Numbered from the stretch's first letter, positions 1-8,946 are shown. The stretch is DNA of 64,000 nt from JABDKJ01 sp039028335 (GCA_039028335.1 JBCCIF010000001.1:46725-110724), one strand, 5' to 3'. Numbers and translations are program-made. The notes: generated from the letters alone by a model not told the origin.

Positions 1-798
1 TGAATCACTCATGGTCAATACCTTTGCTCCTAATTGAAGGCATTTTTCAGCGGCAAATTGAGCAACATTTCCGGATCCGGAAATACATACTTTTTTCCCC
101 TCTAAAGATTCACCTCTTGTGCCCAGCATGTCTTGTGTAAAGTATACACAGCCATAACCAGTCGCCTCTGGACGAATCAAAGATCCTCCCCAGTTTCTTC
201 CTTTTCCAGTCAATACTCCGGTGAATTCATCTCTGATTCTTTTGTATTGCCCGAACATATATCCTATTTCTCTACCACCAACACCAATATCTCCTGCAGG
301 GACGTCCGTATCTGCACCAATGTGCTTGCTTAACTCGGTCATGAAGCTTTGACAAAATCGCATTACTTCATTATCCGTCTTTCCTTTTGGATTAAAATCA
401 GATCCACCTTTTCCACCTCCCATAGGAAGAGTGGTTAATGAATTTTTGAAAATCTGTTCGAATCCCAAAAATTTAAGAATAGAAAGATTCACTGTTGGGT
501 GAAATCTCAATCCACCTTTATAAGGTCCAATTGCAGAATTGAATTGCACGCGAAAACCTCGGTTCACTTGAACTTCTCCATTATCATCTACCCAGGGAAC
601 TCTAAACTGAAATACGCGCTCTGGTTCGACAATGCGTTCCAAAATTTTGTGCTTTGCGTATTTAGGATGTTGAGCGATGTAAGGGATAACGGCTTCTGCA
701 ACTTCTTGAACCGCTTGTAAGAATTCCTTCTCGTGCGGTTGTTTAGCAGCGACTTTCTCCATGAAAGCCTCTACTTGAGCTAATTCTTCAGCTACCAT
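1..798 (-). CDS. gdhA: NADP-type glutamate dehydrogenase, C-terminus missing (window edge)
   Basis: The first 266 residues of a hexameric glutamate dehydrogenase, which interconverts 2-oxoglutarate plus ammonia and glutamate in the cytoplasm. Visible landmarks are YKGGLRFHP (about residues 93-101), the glutamate-binding loop PMGGGKGGSDFNPKG (125-139), DVPAGDIGVGGREIGYMFG (165-183) with the catalytic aspartate region, and the dinucleotide-binding GSGNVAQF (241-248). The long N-terminal helical region fits the roughly 447-residue bacterial NADP-dependent class. The ATG at 798 is preceded by a TAnnTTTG box on the same strand. The rest of the Rossmann domain lies beyond position 1. Identification is secure; cofactor preference is inferred from the family. 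Confidence 0.96.
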   Translation of the reverse strand, partial: MVAEELAQVEAFMEKVAAKQPHEKEFLQAVQEVAEAVIPYIAQHPKYAKHKILERIVEPERVFQFRVPWVDDNGEVQVNRGFRVQFNSAIGPYKGGLRFHPTVNLSILKFLGFEQIFKNSLTTLPMGGGKGGSDFNPKGKTDNEVMRFCQSFMTELSKHIGADTDVPAGDIGVGGREIGYMFGQYKRIRDEFTGVLTGKGRNWGGSLIRPEATGYGCVYFTQDMLGTRGESLEGKKVCISGSGNVAQFAAEKCLQLGAKVLTMSDS

Positions 799-821
799 TT
801 TTGTCGATTGTTTATTTGCGG

Positions 822-829
822 CAAAAGTA
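822..829 (-). promoter_or_regulatory. Bacteroidota -7 element for gdhA
   Basis: CAAAAGTA on the plus strand reads TACTTTTG on the minus strand, an exact TAnnTTTG match 24 bases upstream of the gdhA ATG. No well-spaced -33 TTG was seen, so this rests on the -7 box alone. Confidence 0.45.
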
Positions 830-886
830 GATATTTTAAACAATTCCTAATCATTTTTATATCTTTAGTTTACATAACACCAGAAC

Positions 887-1906
887 ATGAAAAGATTCTA
901 TTTTTTAATTCCTACGCTATTCATTTTCATAAATTTTTCGGCTCAGAATCAGGGACAACTATGTGTGGATTGTTCCCTCATTGACCCAGATGCTATTTGT
1001 CCAACCATATTTGCTCCTGTTTGCGGTTGCGATGGGGTAACCTACAGCAATGATTGTGTCGCCATTAATTCTGCTGGAGTGGTGACCTATACGGATGGTC
1101 CTTGCCCAGGAACAGTCATTGACCAATGTGTTGATGTTACGGGAATAGATTTTGGGGTTTGCGCAGCCATTATCGGCTATGCAATGCTCAACGGGCAATG
1201 TCAGGCTGTTTCGGGCTGTTCGACCATGGACCCCAATGGTAATGATTACGAAATCGCTTTTTATGAGACCATAGAAGATTGTATTTCAAATTGTGATTGC
1301 CCGGCTATGGGTGTTGATAGTGATGACGATGGGGTGAATGACGATGAAGATTGCGCGCCACAAGACCCAACTATTTATCCAGGTGCACCAGAGCTCTGCG
1401 ATGGCCTTGACAACGATTGTGATCAGGAGATTGATGAAGGCCTTCCGACCTTCACGTATTATTTAGATAGCGATGAAGATGGCTATGGTGTGGCGACTGA
1501 TTCTTTGATAACATGTTCAGATGTAGAGCCTATAGGTTGGGTAGGAAATATCATGGATTGTGATGATAGCAATCCTGAAATTAATCCAGATGCTGAAGAC
1601 ATCCCCAATAATGGTATAGATGAAGACTGTGATGGAATGGATTTGATCAATAGCCTTGCTGATTTAAGGGATTTAGGCGTTCAATTTTATCCCAACCCCA
1701 GTTCAGGACAAGTAGTCATTGAAAACAGCAATAATGAGCTTCTGAATATACGCCTTATCGATCTTCGAGGAAGTATTTTGCATCGTTGGAATCTAAGCGA
1801 TCAACGACTTTATTTGGACATTAGTAAATGGCAAGCAGGTATGTACGTGCTGCAATTTGAAACAGCCAATAGTAGAATGAATGCTCCATTAATTAAATTG
1901 GATTAA
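887..1906 (+). CDS. Secreted Kazal / MopE-like metal-binding motif protein with T9SS sorting domain
   Basis: A 339-residue exported protein of unknown role. Residues 1-20 form a signal peptide. Residues 38-73 match a Kazal-type serine protease inhibitor (CPTIFAPVCGCDGVTYSNDC and a later Cys). Residues 81-136 hold a second six-cysteine block ending in ETIEDCISNC that resembles a Kunitz inhibitor in its last three cysteines. Residues 144-251 carry acidic DxDGD-type repeats with DCAPQDPTIYPGAPELCDG and a second DCDDSNPEINP copy, the MopE-like putative metal-binding motif. Residues 266-339 start FYPNPSSG and match a type A T9SS sorting domain. The protein is therefore expected on the cell surface or outside. 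The stop overlaps the convergent neighbour by four bases. Domain names are pattern matches; the Kunitz likeness is tentative. Confidence 0.85.
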   Translation: MKRFYFLIPTLFIFINFSAQNQGQLCVDCSLIDPDAICPTIFAPVCGCDGVTYSNDCVAINSAGVVTYTDGPCPGTVIDQCVDVTGIDFGVCAAIIGYAMLNGQCQAVSGCSTMDPNGNDYEIAFYETIEDCISNCDCPAMGVDSDDDGVNDDEDCAPQDPTIYPGAPELCDGLDNDCDQEIDEGLPTFTYYLDSDEDGYGVATDSLITCSDVEPIGWVGNIMDCDDSNPEINPDAEDIPNNGIDEDCDGMDLINSLADLRDLGVQFYPNPSSGQVVIENSNNELLNIRLIDLRGSILHRWNLSDQRLYLDISKWQAGMYVLQFETANSRMNAPLIKLD

Positions 1907-2949
1907 TCAAATAGAGAAAGTTCTCCCTTGTCTACTTTTTGCAGGATTCTGTTCATTCCTTTTTCATCCATACTTGGCCAAAAAATTGACTGATGATAAG
2001 GAAAGAATAGACGATTGTTTCTAAAGTATTGAATGCGTTCTATGGAGCTTTGATAGTCAAATAAGAAAATTTCGAATCGATTCGTATTGACTTCTTGGAG
2101 TATATCGGATTGCATATTTACATAGGTCTCCAGTGAATCGTAATTTATGTGATGGGTGAAATAGAGCTGTGATTCATCAATGGTCAATTCTTTTCTGAGT
2201 TTAAAGCTGTGAAGGACCATATGATCACACAGGCGACTGAAAAAACGATTGTCAATTTCGCCTTGTTGAACCTTGTATTTCATACCGCGAATAATGGGTC
2301 CGACATTCAAATTCAAGTTTTCTTTTAGAATATTTTCAATCAAGTCCATTACCCATTGACCCGCATCTTGCTCATTAAAACGCTTGGCAATTAAAAATCG
2401 ATTCAAAGGAAGGATATTGTATACCGCATATTTATTGTTGACGATATGCGGACTTCCTGCAATATAGTTCAGTTCTCCATTTTCGTATTCCCAATTCATT
2501 CCAAAAAGGCTGTCATTCATCAGAATTTCGAAAAGTTCATCTTGCAGGCTTTTGTCTTTTTCGGCTTTGCAGACTTCTATATCCAGCCAATTATCAGGCG
2601 TCAATTTTGCCATGAAATCACTTCCATTTCTTCTATCGCTACGCTTGAGTAATTCTACTATAGAGATTCCAGTCTGCTGAAAATAGTGACTATTCCAATC
2701 GCAAAAAACCTGTGGATCTGGATCTGAATAAAGCATCGCGCAGGCCGCATTGAATAAATCAATAGCGAAGGGATCTAAATAAGTAAATGCATCTTGATAA
2801 CTGTAATAGGCAGCTTCAAAGGAATCGCTCAACAAATGTTTTTCGGCAAGGTGAATATGCGTATAGTATTCTTGAACATTCGCTTTTTCAGCCAGACCTG
2901 TATCGTTTATTCCAATAAGGAAAAGCAAAATGAATACAATGCGAACCAT
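1903..2949 (-). CDS. Exported protein of unknown function
   Basis: A 348-residue protein with a clear N-terminal signal peptide (MVRIVFILLFLIGINDTGLA) and no family I recognise. Residues about 30-75 have alternating helices with small residues (DSFEAAYYSYQDAF, DLFNAACAM) that look like one or two TPR-type repeats. The rest is mixed helix and strand with no catalytic motif. It lies 61 bases downstream of dprA on the same strand and could be read from the dprA promoter. Its stop TAA shares the four bases TTAA with the convergent gene at 887-1906. Confidence 0.75.
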   Translation of the reverse strand: MVRIVFILLFLIGINDTGLAEKANVQEYYTHIHLAEKHLLSDSFEAAYYSYQDAFTYLDPFAIDLFNAACAMLYSDPDPQVFCDWNSHYFQQTGISIVELLKRSDRRNGSDFMAKLTPDNWLDIEVCKAEKDKSLQDELFEILMNDSLFGMNWEYENGELNYIAGSPHIVNNKYAVYNILPLNRFLIAKRFNEQDAGQWVMDLIENILKENLNLNVGPIIRGMKYKVQQGEIDNRFFSRLCDHMVLHSFKLRKELTIDESQLYFTHHINYDSLETYVNMQSDILQEVNTNRFEIFLFDYQSSIERIQYFRNNRLFFPYHQSIFWPSMDEKGMNRILQKVDKGELSLFD

Positions 2950-3010
2950 GATACTAGATTAAAATTTTATTCCCTTGACCTCTTTAATTTAACAAGAAAT
3001 TAACCGGAGA

Positions 3011-4108
3011 TTAGACCAACTCGTATACCTTACCTGGTAAAGAGCGCACCAAGCCATTAAATTCTAAATTTAAAAGATGAGCTGATGCCTCGCTTATCGG
3101 CATTTCAGACTTGTAACTGATATTGTCTATGGTGTCTGATCCTAATTTGAGAAGATTGATCAGTTGTTCCTCTTTGGGATTGAGATCAACAAAAGCCTGT
3201 GTTTGTATGGCTTTCTGACCTTGCTCTTTTTCCCAATTCATGATGTATTCCAAATCTGAGATATCTGTGAAGATATGGGCCTTATGTGTTTTGATTAAGC
3301 GATGACAGCCTTCCGAATATCCGTCTGTAACCCGACCTGGAACGGCAAACACATCTCTGTTGTATTGATTCCCAAATTCAGCCGTAATCATGGATCCACC
3401 GGTATATGCTGATTCTACCACAATTATGGCATCTGACATGCCGGCTATAATGCGATTTCTGGCAGGAAAATTATCTCTAAGCGAAGGAGTCCCAGAGGTG
3501 AATTCAGAAATTATCCCTCCTTTTTCCATCATAGCTCTTGCCGTATTTTTGTGCGCTGCAGGATAAAACTTATCCAATCCATGTGCCATGACGCCAATTG
3601 TGCTGAGCTCGTTCTTTAAGGCTGCTTTATGAGCTGCAACATCTATTCCATAGGCCAATCCAGAAATGACCAAGGGATAATGATCCTTGAGCTTTTCTAT
3701 AAGCATTCGCGTAAAATCAGACCCATACTGAGTTGCGCTTCTTGTGCCAACTACAGAAATGCACTTTTCTGAATTAAATTCTACATTTCCTTTACTGAAG
3801 AGAATGACCGGTCCATCATCACAGTGTTTGAGCCGATTGGGGTAATTCTCATCCCGATAAAAATGAAGTCCGATAGCATTCTTCTGAGAGAATTCAAATT
3901 CCGCTTCGGCTCGAGACAAAACGGCTTGTGAACTGAGTTTTTTTGCCATTGCACGCCCAATGCCAGGAATTTTTTCCAAGGCTTTTTGAGATTGATGAAA
4001 AATGGCTTCCTCACCTCCGCAATAGGCCATTAATTTCTTGAGCGTTATGCTTCCCGCTCCTTCAAGAAAACACAGGCCTAATCTGTATATCCATTTTTGA
4101 TCTTGCAA
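3011..4108 (-). CDS. dprA: DNA-processing protein DprA/Smf
   Basis: A 365-residue DprA, the cytoplasmic protein that binds incoming single-stranded DNA and loads RecA during natural transformation. An N-terminal helix-hairpin-helix/SAM-like region (residues 1-75, KIPGIGRAMAKKL) precedes the Rossmann-fold core, which shows SVVGTRSATQYG, SGLAYGIDVAAHKAAL, GLDKFYPAAHKN, GGIISEF and FPARNRIIAGMSDA in family order. The last 70 residues fit the winged-helix domain often found at the C-terminus. Length is normal. Its presence suggests a capacity for DNA uptake, though no other competence gene is in the window. The promoter region overlaps that of the divergent TonB receptor. Confidence 0.95.
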   Translation of the reverse strand: MQDQKWIYRLGLCFLEGAGSITLKKLMAYCGGEEAIFHQSQKALEKIPGIGRAMAKKLSSQAVLSRAEAEFEFSQKNAIGLHFYRDENYPNRLKHCDDGPVILFSKGNVEFNSEKCISVVGTRSATQYGSDFTRMLIEKLKDHYPLVISGLAYGIDVAAHKAALKNELSTIGVMAHGLDKFYPAAHKNTARAMMEKGGIISEFTSGTPSLRDNFPARNRIIAGMSDAIIVVESAYTGGSMITAEFGNQYNRDVFAVPGRVTDGYSEGCHRLIKTHKAHIFTDISDLEYIMNWEKEQGQKAIQTQAFVDLNPKEEQLINLLKLGSDTIDNISYKSEMPISEASAHLLNLEFNGLVRSLPGKVYELV

Positions 4109-4127
4109 ATGGGCTTTTTATCTTTTG

Positions 4128-4135
4128 TAGATTTG
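4128..4135 (+). promoter_or_regulatory. -7 element for the TonB receptor gene
   Basis: TAGATTTG is an exact TAnnTTTG match with a TTG 22 bases upstream (4103-4105). Transcription would start near 4142, which favours the ATG at 4164 over the TTG at 4143 as translation start. Confidence 0.55.
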
Positions 4136-4149
4136 TATTGTTTTGAAAG

Positions 4150-4157
4150 CAAATATA
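4150..4157 (-). promoter_or_regulatory. -7 element for dprA
   Basis: CAAATATA on the plus strand reads TATATTTG on the minus strand, an exact -7 match about 42 bases upstream of the dprA ATG. It interleaves with the divergent promoter at 4128-4135. Confidence 0.5.
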
Positions 4158-4163
4158 ATTGAA

Positions 4164-6563
4164 ATGATTCGCTTCAGCTTTTTCTTATGCTTCATCATAT
4201 CGTGTTCTGTATTGCAGTCGCAGAGCAAGGTATTTGGTCGTGTAACAGATCAAAAAAGTGGAGAGTCTTTGGTTGGCGTGAATGTCTTTAATCAGAATAA
4301 AATTGGCGCCAGTACTGATGTCAATGGACTTTATGAATTGGTCTTAGCACCGGGCAATCATACCATCAACTTTTCATTTGTTGGCTACAAGGTACTTAAG
4401 AGGAGCATTGTTCTAACCGAGGGTCAGTCTTTTGAATTGAATGCGCAATTAATTGCAGAAAGCGAATTATTGGATGCGGTCGTCATTTCTGCAGGGAAGT
4501 TCGAACAATCATTGAGCGATATAACCGTCTCTATGGAAGTGATTCAACCAAAAATCATTCAGGATAGAAACACAACGACTCTTGAAGATGTCTTACAAAT
4601 TACCCCTGGAGTAACCATTGTAGACAATGAGCCACAAATCAGAAGTGGAAGTGGCTTTAGTTTTGGCGCAGGAAGCCGAGTTCAAATTTTGATTGATGAT
4701 ATGCCAATTTTGTCAGGAGATGCGGGCAGACCAGCTTGGTCGTATTTGCCGATAGAGAATGTTGAGCAAATGGAGATTATCAAAGGAGCCTCATCTGTGC
4801 TTTACGGATCTTCTGCCTTAAGTGGAGTAATAAACCTGAGAACCGCTTATCCGAGGGCAGAGCCGAAAACTGAAATTACCCTTTTCACAGGGCGCTATAG
4901 CGATCCATCAATTGCAGAGTCTGTCTGGTGGAATGAGAGCAATTCGATCAATGGTGGCCTTTCTTTTCTTCATGCTCAAAAATTGAAAAGTTTGGATGTG
5001 ACATTCAGCGGAAATTATTTAGGAGATCAAGGATATATCGGGCCAGAAATTATCGACCCAGCGGATACGCTTTTCTTTCCTGAACAAGTAGGGCGAAGTG
5101 GATTCGAACACCGTGGTAGAGTAAGCCTAAATTTGAGGAAGAATTTTAAATCAAACCCAAGAATCAAAATTGGATTGAACCTCAATTATTATCAAAGTAA
5201 TAGCTCAACCACACTCCTATGGTTGAACAGTGATACCGGACTTTATCGACCTTATCCCGGTTCATTGACCTTCACTAAGCAAGATGCTTATCATATTGAT
5301 CCTTACATTGAGTACTATGGAGACAAAGGAGCTCAGCACAAACTGAAAAGTAGAATTTACAGTTTAGACAATGAGAACACCAATGATCAAAGCAATTTCT
5401 CTGATGTCTGGTATTCAGAATACCAATTTTCACAGGATTTTGAAAAATTGGGAATAGCTGATTTTAACCTTACCTCAGGAGTGGTTTATGAGGACATTAG
5501 CGCTGAATCGGAATTATTCGCTGGAAACGAGGGTCAAGCAGGATCCAATAGTGCCAGTAAGAATGCTGTCTATTTACAGTTGGACAAGAAATTCAATAAA
5601 AAACTGAATATTTCATTGGGCTTCAGGCATGAGCGTTTCGAGATCAATGAAGAGAGCGAATCGGCCAGTATATTCCGAAGTGGCTTGAATTATCATCTTG
5701 GGGAAGCCACATTCCTTCGTGCCTCATTCGGTCAGGGCTTTAGATTTCCTTCAATAGCAGAGAAGTTCATTCAAACCAGAGTGAGCTCCTTGATAATCTA
5801 TCCCAATTTATCTTTGCAGTCTGAGCGAAGTTGGAATTTAGAAATCGGAGTAAAGCAGGGATTCAAGCTGAAGGATTTCAAAGGTTTTATAGACATAGCC
5901 CTCTTTCAACAGGAATTTGATCGTTTTATAGAATTTACTTTTGGCCCCTGGGGAACTATTCAGGACCCCGTTTTAGGATTGGGATTCAGGTCATTGAATA
6001 CGGGTCAGGCCAGAGTACAAGGGCTAGAAATTACCTTGGCCTCAAGTGATGAAATCGGCAAGTTGGAATTGAATACGTTGTTGGGGTATACCTATACAAA
6101 ACCCGTGACGTTGACACCGGAACAGGTTTATATTGACAATCCAAACTCTCCTGTCGATCCGACATTTATAAATACCAGTTCAAACCCAGATGGCAACATT
6201 TTAAAATACAGAATGCAACATCAAATTCGAGGAGATATCTCTGCAGATTGGAAAAAGTTTCATTTTGGAATAAGTGGAAGGTACAACAGCTTTATGCAGA
6301 ATATTGATAAGATATTTGAAGATTTGGATTCCGACCCTAATCTCCCACAGCAACTGAAAATTGAAACAGGATTGACTCAATGGCGAAGAGAGAACAATAA
6401 AGGGGACGCCATATTTGATGTGCGGGCTGGCTATCATATCAATGACCACAGCAAAATATCTTTGATTGTAAACAATGCTTTGAACAGGGCTTATGCCATT
6501 CGGCCACTTGCAATTGAAGCACCTCGTTTGGTTCAAATTCAATTTAAGACCAGCATTCAATGA
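4164..6563 (+). CDS. TonB-dependent outer-membrane receptor with carboxypeptidase-regulatory N-domain
   Basis: A 799-residue outer-membrane active transporter. After the signal peptide comes a CarboxypepD_reg-like beta-sandwich (about residues 20-100: GRVTDQKSGESLVGVNV, DVNGLYEL), typical of Bacteroidota receptors. The plug follows with LEDVLQITPGVTIVD and VEQMEIIKGASSVLYGSSAL, and then a long run of alternating beta strands for the barrel, ending in an aromatic-rich strand. An in-frame TTG lies at 4143, but the ATG at 4164 gives a better signal peptide (MIRFSFFLCFIISC) and a leader after the predicted promoter. The substrate cannot be read from sequence; the plug resembles siderophore or cobalamin receptors. 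No SusD partner is adjacent. The stop overlaps the kdsB start (ATGA). Confidence 0.92.
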   Translation: MIRFSFFLCFIISCSVLQSQSKVFGRVTDQKSGESLVGVNVFNQNKIGASTDVNGLYELVLAPGNHTINFSFVGYKVLKRSIVLTEGQSFELNAQLIAESELLDAVVISAGKFEQSLSDITVSMEVIQPKIIQDRNTTTLEDVLQITPGVTIVDNEPQIRSGSGFSFGAGSRVQILIDDMPILSGDAGRPAWSYLPIENVEQMEIIKGASSVLYGSSALSGVINLRTAYPRAEPKTEITLFTGRYSDPSIAESVWWNESNSINGGLSFLHAQKLKSLDVTFSGNYLGDQGYIGPEIIDPADTLFFPEQVGRSGFEHRGRVSLNLRKNFKSNPRIKIGLNLNYYQSNSSTTLLWLNSDTGLYRPYPGSLTFTKQDAYHIDPYIEYYGDKGAQHKLKSRIYSLDNENTNDQSNFSDVWYSEYQFSQDFEKLGIADFNLTSGVVYEDISAESELFAGNEGQAGSNSASKNAVYLQLDKKFNKKLNISLGFRHERFEINEESESASIFRSGLNYHLGEATFLRASFGQGFRFPSIAEKFIQTRVSSLIIYPNLSLQSERSWNLEIGVKQGFKLKDFKGFIDIALFQQEFDRFIEFTFGPWGTIQDPVLGLGFRSLNTGQARVQGLEITLASSDEIGKLELNTLLGYTYTKPVTLTPEQVYIDNPNSPVDPTFINTSSNPDGNILKYRMQHQIRGDISADWKKFHFGISGRYNSFMQNIDKIFEDLDSDPNLPQQLKIETGLTQWRRENNKGDAIFDVRAGYHINDHSKISLIVNNALNRAYAIRPLAIEAPRLVQIQFKTSIQ

Positions 6564-7297
6564 AAGTAATAGGCATCATTCCATCGCGATTCGGTTCGAC
6601 TCGTTTTCCAGGAAAACCCTTGATTGATATTCATGGAAAAAGTATGATTCAGAGAGTTTATGAGCAGTGTTTGAAGTCGGAATTGGATGAGGTCTGGGTC
6701 GCTACAGATGATAATAGAATTAAAGAAGAAGTAATCTCATTCAATGGTCAGGTTGTAATGACCTCTCCAGACATTTCAAATGGAAGTGAACGCTGCAGAG
6801 TTGCTTTTAGAATGATACAATCCGATGCAGATGCTTTTATCAATATTCAAGGCGATGAGCCTTGTATTTCACCCCAGAGCATAAATGCATTAATTCAGAC
6901 GCTAAAGCAGGAAGAGGTTCGTATTGCAACGCTGATACGAAAGGAAGAGGATGAGGATGAAATTGTGGACCCCAATCGAGTGAAAGTAGTGATTGACAAA
7001 AATGGGAAAGCCTTGTTTTTTAGCCGTTCAGTGATTCCGTTTCCACGAAAAAAGCCCAGTGACCTCATACGTTATATTCATGTAGGAATCTATGGATTTA
7101 AATCAGACTGCATAGACGAACTCGATGGAATGATGCAAAGTGCTGAAGAAAAAGCTGAACAGCTCGAGCAACTTACATGGCTGGTCAATGGAATAGATAT
7201 TTATACGGCATTAAGTGAAGATAATGGACCGGCAATAGATAGTCCTGCAGATTACGAATATGCATTAGCGAATTGGAAGCAGTTTGCAATCGATTAA
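6560..7297 (+). CDS. kdsB: 3-deoxy-manno-octulosonate cytidylyltransferase
   Basis: A 245-residue CMP-Kdo synthetase, which activates Kdo with CTP for addition to lipid A in lipopolysaccharide assembly. The N-terminal nucleotide-binding signature IIPSRFGSTRFPGKPL (residues 5-20) and NIQGDEP (about 95-101) are intact, and the length equals that of characterised KdsB enzymes. The ATG overlaps the TGA of the upstream TonB receptor as ATGA, so the two are probably translated from one message. The link may be shared demand for outer-membrane building, or simple gene packing. Confidence 0.96.
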   Translation: MKVIGIIPSRFGSTRFPGKPLIDIHGKSMIQRVYEQCLKSELDEVWVATDDNRIKEEVISFNGQVVMTSPDISNGSERCRVAFRMIQSDADAFINIQGDEPCISPQSINALIQTLKQEEVRIATLIRKEEDEDEIVDPNRVKVVIDKNGKALFFSRSVIPFPRKKPSDLIRYIHVGIYGFKSDCIDELDGMMQSAEEKAEQLEQLTWLVNGIDIYTALSEDNGPAIDSPADYEYALANWKQFAID

Positions 7298-7324
7298 AAA
7301 TCATAAATTCGAGGGTTCAATTTC

Positions 7325-8386
7325 ATGGATCAGTTTTCTACTAAAATAGCTGAATTACTCTACGAATACGATTGTGTTATCATTCCTGATTTAGGGGGGT
7401 TTGTAACCAATTATAAATCGGCATATGTCCATGAAGACACGCGTATTTTTTACCCTCCGACTAAAGCTGTAGGCTTTAACAGTAGTTTGGTGAATAATGA
7501 TGGTCTATTGGCTAACCACATTGCGCAAGCTGAGAAGATTAGTTTTGAAGAAGCCAATGAGCAAATAAAGAAAAAGGTCGAAGATTGTTTCTCTAGACTT
7601 AATGCTGGGAACAGAGTGGTTTTTGAGAAAGTTGGGATGCTCTTTTTTGATGAAGAAGAAAGCATTCAATTTGAACCAGATGAAAGCGTCAACTTCCTCA
7701 CTGAGTCTTTCGGTATGTTCGAGTTTTTTATCCCTGAAAGCAATGCGGAGACCGAAAAAATAGAAGAAATTGAGGCTAAAGAGCAAGAGCTTGTTCAAAC
7801 CGAGACACCTATTTTTCACCTATCAGAAAGACCAAAAGAGGAAATAATTACAGAAGACACAATAGTAGTTAATGAAAGCAGTAGCTATGCTTATCGATAT
7901 TGGGTTGCAGCCGTTATATTACCGCTTTTCATGTATTTAGGGGTCGTGTCATGGCAAAGTGAAGTTTTTAACGGAGGTCACATTCACAGTAGCGATCTCA
8001 ATCCCTTTAAATCATTCGAGAAAAACCATTACGAGAGCAGATCTTCTTCCCTGATTCTAGAAGAAGGAGACAGTTTGGATCTGATTGTTGAATTTACGAG
8101 AATGCCTGAAGAACCCCTTCCAGATCCAATGGCTTCTTTATATGCGAACTCAGAAATTGCGAATTATCCATATCACGTAATCAGCGGGTGTTTCAGCCTT
8201 AAGAGCAATGCGGAGAAGCATACAAAAGCTCTAAGAAACCAAGGGAATCGCGCTTTTATCATAGATAAAAAGGGCCGATTGTGGCGAGTGAGTCAAGGGA
8301 GTTATCTAGAAGAGAGCGAAGCACAATCTTTAATCAGACAAAACCGAATCGCGGGAAATACTGAAGTCTGGATGCTTAAAAAGTAG
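7325..8386 (+). CDS. HU-CCDC81-like and SPOR domain membrane protein
   Basis: A 353-residue single-pass protein typical of Bacteroidota. The N-terminal half (residues about 1-135) matches the two bacterial HU-CCDC81 domains, which are relatives of the DNA-binding HU fold (YEYDCVIIPDLGGFVTNY, GNRVVFEKVGMLFF). A low-complexity acidic linker leads to one membrane helix (about 195-215, YWVAAVILPLFMYLGVVSW). The C-terminus (about 278-350, YPYHVISGCFSLKSNAEKH) is a SPOR domain, which in other proteins binds denuded peptidoglycan at septa. The topology puts the HU part in the cytoplasm and SPOR in the periplasm. A structural or division role is inferred; whether the HU part binds DNA is unknown. Confidence 0.88.
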   Translation: MDQFSTKIAELLYEYDCVIIPDLGGFVTNYKSAYVHEDTRIFYPPTKAVGFNSSLVNNDGLLANHIAQAEKISFEEANEQIKKKVEDCFSRLNAGNRVVFEKVGMLFFDEEESIQFEPDESVNFLTESFGMFEFFIPESNAETEKIEEIEAKEQELVQTETPIFHLSERPKEEIITEDTIVVNESSSYAYRYWVAAVILPLFMYLGVVSWQSEVFNGGHIHSSDLNPFKSFEKNHYESRSSSLILEEGDSLDLIVEFTRMPEEPLPDPMASLYANSEIANYPYHVISGCFSLKSNAEKHTKALRNQGNRAFIIDKKGRLWRVSQGSYLEESEAQSLIRQNRIAGNTEVWMLKK

Positions 8387-8400
8387 AAGAAGGAATAGTA

Positions 8401-8408
8401 TATCTTTG
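8401..8408 (+). promoter_or_regulatory. -7 element for the thioesterase gene
   Basis: TATCTTTG is an exact TAnnTTTG match, 13 bases before the ATG at 8422 and just after the stop of the previous gene. No clear -33 TTG was seen. Confidence 0.5.
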
Positions 8409-8421
8409 TCAAAAATTTCAC

Positions 8422-8946
8422 ATGGAAGAAAAGGTAAGTGCGAAGGAAACCCAAGCGATTGCAGCAAGAATGGTTATGCCCAATGAAACAAATACTTTGG
8501 GGAACCTCATGGGAGGTCAGTTATTGCTTTGGATGGATATCAATGCAGCAATTTCGGCTCATCGACTTTGTAAGCGGATTGTCGTAACGGCCTCAGTCAA
8601 CAATGTTTCATTTAATAAAGCCATTAAGCTGGGAGATATTGTTACCATCGAATCATGGGTAACCCGTTCCTTTTCATCTTCAATGGAGGTTTTTTCCAAG
8701 GTTTGGGTAGAACACCATCAAACAGGTAAGAAAATCCCATGCAATGAATCCTACTATACCTTTGTTGCTGTTGATCAATTAGGAAGTCCGATTCGCGTGC
8801 CTGAATTGGTGCCAGAGACCGAGACAGAAAAAGAAAGACATGCAGGGGCCCTCAGAAGAAAGCAACTGAGTCTTATATTGGCGGGTAGAATGAATCCAGA
8901 AGATGCCACAGAGCTCAAAAACTTATTCATTCCTCAAAAAAAGTGA
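8422..8946 (+). CDS. Acyl-CoA thioesterase, hotdog fold
   Basis: A 174-residue single-hotdog protein of the YciA/ACOT-type thioesterase family, which hydrolyses acyl-CoA to free acid and CoA in the cytoplasm. The family motif around NTLGNLMGGQLLLWMD (residues 24-39) supplies the catalytic asparagine and aspartate region, and NNVSFNKAIKLGDIVTIESW (about 61-80) forms the central strand and turn. The C-terminal 40 residues are charged. Chain-length preference cannot be told. A -7 box just upstream suggests its own promoter. Confidence 0.9.
   Translation: MEEKVSAKETQAIAARMVMPNETNTLGNLMGGQLLLWMDINAAISAHRLCKRIVVTASVNNVSFNKAIKLGDIVTIESWVTRSFSSSMEVFSKVWVEHHQTGKKIPCNESYYTFVAVDQLGSPIRVPELVPETETEKERHAGALRRKQLSLILAGRMNPEDATELKNLFIPQKK

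Noticed and set aside
6201..6560. 119-residue minus-strand ORF inside the TonB receptor
   Set aside because: No start context and no domain; the plus strand codes for clear barrel strands.
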